Assembly: GCF_947507565.1 (NCBI RefSeq)
Contig: NC_089190.1
Location: 1,984,001-2,048,000 of the forward strand
Direction: 5' to 3'
Source of the DNA: Oscarella lobularis
Lineage: Eukaryota; Porifera; Homoscleromorpha; Homosclerophorida; Oscarellidae
Length of the DNA stretch: 64,000 nucleotides
Translations under genes and position numbers: made by a program
Notes under the pieces: model-generated
Database searches by the model: none
Seen by the model: the letters and a program-made list of their open reading frames with translations, nothing else
Told to the model about the DNA's origin: nothing
Part shown: positions 57,101 to 64,000 of the stretch, piece by piece
How the letters are laid out: every line of letters begins with the position of its first letter
How positions within the stretch are numbered: position 1 is the first letter of the stretch

Positions 57101-58710
57101 GGTCTTCTGACCACACCCAAGCAAAACTGATTAATTAAGTCTACATGTACTGGTGTAGGTTTCAGTGTCTTTAGCGGAGCTAAAAATACGTAGACCAAAC
57201 CGGATCTTTACCTCTCTTTTGGGGGGTTCAGGGACGAATGAGACGACGACGAGTGGTCGGTGACTATGACGACGAAGACGAAGATCCAATTGGGAATGAT
57301 CGTCGCATGACTCGCCTTCAGAAGGTTAATTCCGATGGGAGACTTGGTGGACCGGAAAGAAGTACCATATGGGCGTCTCGTTTCGTGTTCATAGAGGCGG
57401 CTGAACGGCGTGGCGGGCGTCAATTCGTCGCTGAAGAAGAGACTAGGTCAGCCGAAGAAGAGCCGGTCCAAACGAAGAAAGAGATCAAAGGTGATCATAA
57501 GAAAATTTCAATAGAGATAGATAGACACTACGGAATGACTTAGAACTTTTTTTCCTAGAGGGGTCTTCTATTGTTACGGGTTCCCATAGTCTTTTTTTTT
57601 TCTTAGGCTGCTCATCTCAGCGGTTCCGACGATGACTTAGCGAATCTCGGCGACGACGAGAGCGATCGAGACAGCCTCGCAACGAGCTATCGTTCGGGCG
57701 GCTCCATGGAAGACAGCAGCGTCGGATCAGCTGTTCAAAACGGCGTCGCCAGTCCGAAAAAGGAACCGGCGACGACGCGGAGAGGTCGAAGTGGACGTCG
57801 ACCGAAAGCCGGCGGGGGTCAACGAGATCGCGCCGCCGCGTCCGCCGCCGCCGTCGCCAAAGACTCGACGACGACGACGACGGCACCGCGACAGAGAATT
57901 CGTCCGGCACCCCAACGGCCTATTCTCCAAGAACCCGTCGCTCCCACGGTATATATTCCAACGAAATTCGCTCTCTCTTTTCTTATCCCTTATGCGCAGC
58001 TGGAAGCGGATCCGAGAGCGTGGTACTCGTTTCCGTATCCTCTCCTTGGCGTTCCAATGGGATTCCCCCCCGGCTTGATTCCGAATCCGGACGCCGTTCG
58101 CCACTTCAACGACTACACCGCGATCCTTTCCGCCGCCGCGGCGACCGGCAACGACGACCTACGTCGCTTCCAAATGGAACAAGCCATGCTTCAAAGCTGC
58201 TATCCCTACGCGGTGTCGTCGCCGCTCTTACCGATTCCCTACGGCATACCCGAAGGTTTCCTCAACCTTTCCGTACAGGATAACGTTATGCGACCTCCCC
58301 CGCCGCCTCCGCAACAGCCACAGGGCCCCCCTTTAGACGCTCTCGCTTTGACTATGCAGCAACATCAGCAGCAACAACAGCAGGCCCTTTTAGAACAGTC
58401 TATCGCTTTTGAACGCGCTCGTCTCGCCGCCGTTGCGGCGGTCGGCGCGCAGTGGCCGTTTCACGCTCATCCCGCCGCCGCGGCGGCAGCGGCGGCGTTT
58501 CAAGGATTACCTAATAGCGGTGGCGAACAAATGGCGCCTCCGCCGCCGCCGCCACCGCCGCCACCGCCGAGTGATCAGGTCGTTTTTTCGCATCAAGAAC
58601 GAGAACGGTATGAACTTGCTCGTCGCGAATTATTGATGCATGATAGCGCTATGCAGCATCAGATGGCTGCGGCTACGTTGGGTCGGCAGCCGGAGTCGTT
58701 ATTAGGTTGA
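54129..58710 (+). CDS. RERE: RERE / atrophin family corepressor (BAH, ELM2, SANT, GATA finger)
   Basis: Nineteen exons (54129-54309, 54745-54815, 55061-55166, 55218-55308, 55372-55531, 55584-55780, 55846-55906, 55967-56008, 56121-56231, 56289-56369, 56426-56579, 56638-56701, 56761-56792, 56849-56947, 57001-57044, 57232-57324, 57395-57490, 57607-57948, 58000-58710) give about 911 aa. The BAH domain contains [48 protein letters not shown] and [14 protein letters not shown]2-type sequence follows (LSVSQLWSP). The SANT domain is [22 protein letters not shown]. The GATA-type finger is CCHCYTT through [11 protein letters not shown] basic stretch ([20 protein letters not shown], exon 17) may be nuclear targeting. 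The tail has poly-Pro, poly-Gln and poly-Ala runs. RERE recruits histone deacetylases in the nucleus. The model around exons 16-18 is least certain. Confidence 0.85.
54523..54540. other. 18-bp perfect palindrome in RERE intron 1
   Basis: CTACTTCAGCTGAAGTAG equals its own reverse complement and has a CAGCTG E-box core. It lies in the 435-nt first intron of RERE. A regulatory role is only possible, not shown. Confidence 0.4.
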
Positions 58711-58809
58711 CGACGTAGGGGGGAGGGATTTTTCTTGTGAGTGTAGTAGGAATGTAGAGAACCTTTATTCTGGGCTATCCTGAGTTTACATACGGATGAT
58801 TTCATGATC

Positions 58810-58815
58810 AATAAA
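58810..58815 (+). terminator. Poly(A) signal AATAAA of RERE
   Basis: This canonical hexamer lies 100 bp after the RERE stop codon and 112 bp before the end of the convergent inhibitor gene. Confidence 0.55.
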
Positions 58816-58926
58816 TGTTTGCGTATTTTCTCATTAGTCGTTAGATGGATGTGAATTTTTTATTTATTTTTTTTCGTACAGACATGTACAGCACACTGCA
58901 AAAAGGTTCTTGTCTCGAAGGCAGTT

Positions 58927-59229
58927 TCAACCGATTATTGGGGCCGTGGTCACTTTGCCGTCCTTGCCAACGTTGATGCGAACCCTGTCGGTGCGATAGT
59001 CCATAGTGACCATAGAATCAGCCGGAACGATTTGGACCTAGAGCAGATACGGTGAGAAGAAAGATTGAGGAAGGAAATCGTGCTACATTTAGGCCAGGTT
59101 TGTCTTGCAGGATGGCTGCCTTGGCTTCCTCTCCAGTCTACAGTGTCATCACAAATACTGTAGCGACTAAAAATCAGGTGATGAGCAAACCTTTCCGACT
59201 AAATGAGACCAATTGGGCTGATCGGCCAT
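58927..59229 (-). CDS. Potato inhibitor I family serine protease inhibitor
   Basis: Three short exons (59229-59191, 59137-59087, 59037-58927), all phase 0, encode 66 aa. The protein opens MADQPNWSHLVGK, then TGEEAKAAILQDKPGLN, VQIVPADSMVTMDYRTDRVR and INVGKDGKVTTAPIIG. This is the complete inhibitor I (MEROPS I13) fold in the usual order: W near the start, LVGK, EEAK helix, reactive loop, DxRxDRVR strand and C-terminal Gly. By alignment with eglin c, the scissile bond is Met-Asp in VTMDY, so P1 is Met, expected to favour chymotrypsin- or elastase-like proteases. No signal peptide is seen, so action may be cytosolic. There are no cysteines. The gene is divergent from SEC62 with 90 bp between starts. 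Each exon is too small to be found by length. Confidence 0.85.
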
Positions 59230-59319
59230 TGTTAGAGTACAGTGTACAAGTAGAACAATGAATGAGTGTAGGAGAGAGTGTAGGAGAGCCACCTCCTAGT
59301 GCGCTACGGGTACAGAATA
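59230..59319. promoter_or_regulatory. Short bidirectional promoter, inhibitor gene (-) and SEC62 (+)
   Basis: Only 90 bp separate the two start codons, so core promoters and 5' UTRs must share this stretch. It contains a partial direct repeat GAGTGTAGGAGAG (59264-59276 and again at 59276). No TATA box stands out. Confidence 0.45.
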
Positions 59320-60532
59320 ATGGCTCAAACACCTGAACAAAAAGCGGAGTGGAAAGCCGAAGAATCGGTTGTGAAGTGGCTCCGATACAACGTGAAAAGC
59401 AAATCGACGACAATCAAAGGCCAAAAAGTGGACATTTTCGTCGGTCGGCGAGAAACACAAGCGTAAAACTCCAATTCGCAACAATCTACTTTCACTAGGC
59501 TCCAAAGCAGTAGACAAACTTCTGGAGTCAACGTGGGCGACAAGACGCGACTCCTCGACACGCCATCGGCCCTATCTTCCAACGAGAGAAGCGGCAGTCA
59601 AATTTTGCGGCAGGTTCAAAATATTTGAGATCTGTATATGTATCTGTACGCTTATTATTATTTCTGTGTTAATTTAATTAGAATGCTAGCTAAGGGATAC
59701 TTCTATCGGGCTCTCAAAGTCGAAATGAAGCCGAAAAAGGATTCTGCTGAAGATGCTCAGCAGGATCCTGCTGGAGGAAGAAAACGGAAGAAGGGAAAGA
59801 AAGACGAGGAGCTGAAGGGAAAGAAGGCAAAGGATGTAGGGGCAATGTCTTCCACGAGAGGTCAACTAAAAATTTTAATTTTTTGCAGGTGAGTGATCAA
59901 GAGGGGGACGAAAGTAGCAAAACAAAGAAGAGAAAGTATAAACTTGAAGTCTGCAATGACAGAGAGCAAGTTTTTATTGATGAAAACGAGGTAAGAGACT
60001 CCTTAATTAATTAATTAATTACAAAATATATATTTTATAGGTGTATGTGTGGAACTATAGTCCAACTCGACCTTGGACATATGTAATTGGAATTGTTGTT
60101 GGTAAAATTTATAGGGGAAGGGGTTCTACACAATCCGCTATCTCATTTGCTAGTGCTGGCTTGTCTGGCTGCGTCTCTCTTTCCGCTGTGGCCCACTCAG
60201 ATGAGAGTGGGCGTGTGGTATCTCTCCACTGGATTAGCTGGTCTGCTGAGTGTATTCTTTGCAGTGGCACTATGTAAAAATTGAGTGAAAATTCGTTTTT
60301 TGTGGATGCGACTTTCTTTTTAGTGAGGTACGTCGTTTTTGGAGGAGTGTGGCTTATTACGCACGGAACTCATAACTTTTGGATTCTTCCCAATTTGACT
60401 GAAGACTGCGGCTTTTGGGAATCGTTCAAGCCTGCATACAAGATTGATTATCAGTATGACGAGGATAGTGAAGAGGAGGAGGACGATGACGATGACCAAG
60501 AAGAAGAAGATGAAGGAACAAAACAGCAGTAA
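59320..60532 (+). CDS. SEC62: Translocation protein SEC62
   Basis: Seven exons (59320-59443, 59499-59613, 59682-59835, 59889-59990, 60041-60101, 60154-60273, 60324-60532) give about 294 aa. The N-terminal domain has VVKWLRYNVKSKSTTIKGQKVDIFVG and GYFYRALKV. A Lys-rich linker and KYKLEVCNDREQVFIDENEVYVW lead to two membrane helices with SLFPLWPTQMRVGVWYLS between them, and FWILPNLTEDCGF after. The C-terminal tail is very acidic (Glu/Asp run). SEC62 is the ER-membrane partner of the Sec61 channel in post-translational import. Exon 4 begins GTGAGT, itself donor-like, so use of a different acceptor should be checked. Family assignment is firm. Confidence 0.88.
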
Positions 60533-60752
60533 GCGATTTATTTAATTATGTCATCACCACGTGGTCAAGAGACCACGCCCATCCTCTTTTTCAGTTAGAT
60601 TGAGTTAGAGAGAACGACGTTTTTTCTTACACGTACTGTATCTAATTTTAGAAGCGAGACGTGCGAGAAAACGATTGCGTATCCGCATCGCGGATTTTTG
60701 GCTTGCGCGAGTGCAATTCCCCGTATACAAGAATCGTCCTTTCCAAAGCTCG

Positions 60753-62570
60753 ATGGTTCTGCGATGCCGCAGGTCCTGCAGAAGGACCTACGTCGTCGTA
60801 TCGCTCATCGTCATCGCCGCAACGACAATCGCCGTCTACAAGAACTACACGCAAACGCCGAAACGACGCGACGACGCGGCGACGCGTTCGCAGAACTTCG
60901 TTCGTCAACTCCTTCTACGAAACCGCGATAAAACGCCTCCGCGACCGCGGCCGCTCTCCCCTCCGCCGCCGCTGCCGTCGCTCTCGCTCGCCAACGCCGA
61001 ACAAGCGGACGTAATCGTAAATGGCGGCGAAACGACCGTCGCCGGATTGCGGAAGGACGGGAATTTCTACGTTCCCGTCGATTTCGTCGGGAAATACTTC
61101 GACGTGTACGCGAAAGAGAATCGTATCGATTATTCGTATTCGACGCCGAAACGTCCGACGGCGCCGTACAATTCGACGGGACCGTTTCTAAGCTTTGCCG
61201 GCGTCGAGGTCGAGAGTCGCGATCGCGTAATGTACATTTCCGGTACGGATGGCGTCACGGTGACATCACAGTGGGACGCGCGCGGGCATCGCTATCCCGT
61301 ACAAATATCCCAAATGTGTCTCGCTCATTATTCGAAATTAATGACGGAGACGCCCAAATCGTCATCCGTCGTTTCCGTGGAAACGGGTCGAGGCGCGCAT
61401 CGCTGGACAGTTCGCAACGACGAACAGATGTTCGTGCGGAGTGCACGCAGTCGCCAGGCCAACCAGATGGTGGTTGAATTCAACACGCATGCGGCGTCCG
61501 ACGAAGACGGCGTTTTCTTGCTCGTTAATATCAAACCAGGCGAATCCAAAGTGGCCGTGTTTTGCGTGAGATTTTTCGATGACGTCAGCAGCGCTCTGAC
61601 GTTTCAAGTGCGACTTGCAGACGAAGAGGAGAAATACGAGATTTCGTATCGGACTAAAATGAAAAATGACGTTCCATTGGCAGTTGATATCGAAACGAAA
61701 AACATCTCTTATCTGATTGGTTCGTCGAGAGAATGGCGAACGTTGGCGCGCGATCTCGCGCGCGACATTCAAAAAGCGTTCGCCGCCGCGTCGACATGGC
61801 AACCAGAGTTAAAACACGCAAACTTGAAGAAGAAGAAAGTGCGTATTCTCGAAGTGATCTCCGTCGTCGCTTCGGGACACGGGCAAATAGCGTTCATTCG
61901 ATTTCAACGGAGCGAGCATCGTCTCGCCGTCCAATCGGCCGCCGATTGGCTCATTCGCGCTCAAGACGCAAAGGGAGGCTGGCCGGTCTCAGTCAAACGC
62001 GTTCTCTCCAATAAATTGGTTCTCTCGCCGGGGTGGTATTCCGCTATGGGGCAGGGTCAAGCGATGTCTTGTCTATGCCGGCAATATCAGGTGACCAAAC
62101 GACGGGAATACTTGGATGCGGCGGTGAGGGCGACGCGACCGTTTCGCGTCGCTGCCGCCGACGGGGGCGTTCTCGCGAAATTCATGGGGGTTTTGCCGTG
62201 GTACGAGGAGTATCCGACCGTGCCGTCGGCGTTCGTGCTTAACGGGTTTATTTATTCGCTTCTCGGGCTCTATGACGTTGGGGAGACGGCCGGGGAGGAG
62301 GCGGGGCGGGAGGCGCGCGCGCTTTTCGATGACGGGTTGAAATCGCTTGTGACGATGTTGCCGCTTTTTGATTTGGGCGGGAGAACGTCGTATGATCTGC
62401 GGCACGTCGCGCTGCAAAGCGAACCGCGTGTCGCGCGCTGGGATTATCATTCGGTGCACGTTGGTCAGTTGCTCTATCTTGGGACGATCGATAAGAGCCG
62501 TTCGTTGTGGAATGCGACGGCAGAACGATGGGAGCGCTACATGCACGGTTATCGCGCTGAACACAATTGA
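60753..62570 (+). CDS. GLCE: D-glucuronyl C5-epimerase
   Basis: One uninterrupted frame of about 605 aa, close to the human enzyme. I chose the ATG at 60753, which starts just before a type II signal anchor (VVVSLIVIAATTIAVYK); the frame is open upstream to 60675. Recognisable segments are YVPVDFVGKYFDVYAKEN, YPVQISQMCLAHYSK, GGWPVSVKRVL, LSPGWYSAMGQGQAMSCLCR and the C-terminal WDYHSVHVGQLLYLGTI. The enzyme converts glucuronate to iduronate in heparan sulfate in the Golgi lumen. UGDH in the same window supplies the UDP-glucuronate precursor. The lack of introns contrasts with neighbouring genes. It follows SEC62 on the same strand after 220 bp. Confidence 0.9.
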   Translation: MVLRCRRSCRRTYVVVSLIVIAATTIAVYKNYTQTPKRRDDAATRSQNFVRQLLLRNRDKTPPRPRPLSPPPPLPSLSLANAEQADVIVNGGETTVAGLRKDGNFYVPVDFVGKYFDVYAKENRIDYSYSTPKRPTAPYNSTGPFLSFAGVEVESRDRVMYISGTDGVTVTSQWDARGHRYPVQISQMCLAHYSKLMTETPKSSSVVSVETGRGAHRWTVRNDEQMFVRSARSRQANQMVVEFNTHAASDEDGVFLLVNIKPGESKVAVFCVRFFDDVSSALTFQVRLADEEEKYEISYRTKMKNDVPLAVDIETKNISYLIGSSREWRTLARDLARDIQKAFAAASTWQPELKHANLKKKKVRILEVISVVASGHGQIAFIRFQRSEHRLAVQSAADWLIRAQDAKGGWPVSVKRVLSNKLVLSPGWYSAMGQGQAMSCLCRQYQVTKRREYLDAAVRATRPFRVAAADGGVLAKFMGVLPWYEEYPTVPSAFVLNGFIYSLLGLYDVGETAGEEAGREARALFDDGLKSLVTMLPLFDLGGRTSYDLRHVALQSEPRVARWDYHSVHVGQLLYLGTIDKSRSLWNATAERWERYMHGYRAEHN

Positions 62571-62711
62571 GTTTAGGTCAGATGAATTTATTGTTAGAAT
62601 TAGAGTCGTGATTTACACTTCCGAATAGATTATAGCGATGTTTGGTATTTATGTATTTTAATCGGGAAGCACGTGTTCGTGTTCGAACACTCGCGCTAAG
62701 GCGTCTTCGTG

Positions 62712-64000
<1,289 letters not shown>

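Overview
The window is nuclear DNA of a metazoan with a very compact genome. The gene set is animal (Dispatched, GPR157-type receptors, alpha-2-macroglobulins, Split ends, Y-box protein, RERE/atrophin, glucuronyl C5-epimerase, OPA1). Introns are mostly about 45-70 nt, intergenic gaps are often under 200 bp, and several gene pairs touch. Together this suggests an early-branching animal, most likely a sponge, possibly a homoscleromorph such as Oscarella. That placement is inference from gene content and architecture only. All exon models were assembled by eye from splice signals, reading phase and remembered family alignments.

Left part (1-11 kb): a complete Dispatched-like RND transporter (+); two GPR157-type receptors head to head whose start codons nearly coincide; a short TTC17-like membrane protein (+); then NECAP and CYB5D1, both on the minus strand and only 34 bp apart.

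Centre (11-39.1 kb): four tandem, full-length thioester proteins of the alpha-2-macroglobulin (A2M) family, about 29-30 coding exons each. The duplicated unit reaches from the 5' part of CYB5D1 to the 5' part of Split ends, so truncated CYB5D1 and SPEN pieces sit fused between copies 1/2 and 3/4. Most exons are nearly identical between copies, but the single bait-region exon is radically different in each. The residue that sets thioester chemistry is Ser in copies 1 and 4 and His in copies 2 and 3. This array is the main candidate for an undescribed system: a locally diversified set of protease traps or opsonins.

Right part (39.2-64 kb): Split ends (SPEN, about 1005 aa, four RRMs plus SPOC), a Y-box cold-shock protein, UGDH (-), a GOLIM4-like Golgi protein, DPH5, COQ4 (-), RERE/atrophin, a 66-residue potato-inhibitor-I serine protease inhibitor (-), SEC62, an intronless glucuronyl C5-epimerase (GLCE) and the 5' part of OPA1, cut by the window end. 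UGDH (makes UDP-glucuronate) and GLCE (glucuronate to iduronate) belong to the same heparan sulfate pathway. Six introns outside the A2M array use GC-AG instead of GT-AG borders. No rRNA, tRNA, CRISPR or coding transposon was recognised; one 55-bp hairpin insertion looks like a tiny non-autonomous element.
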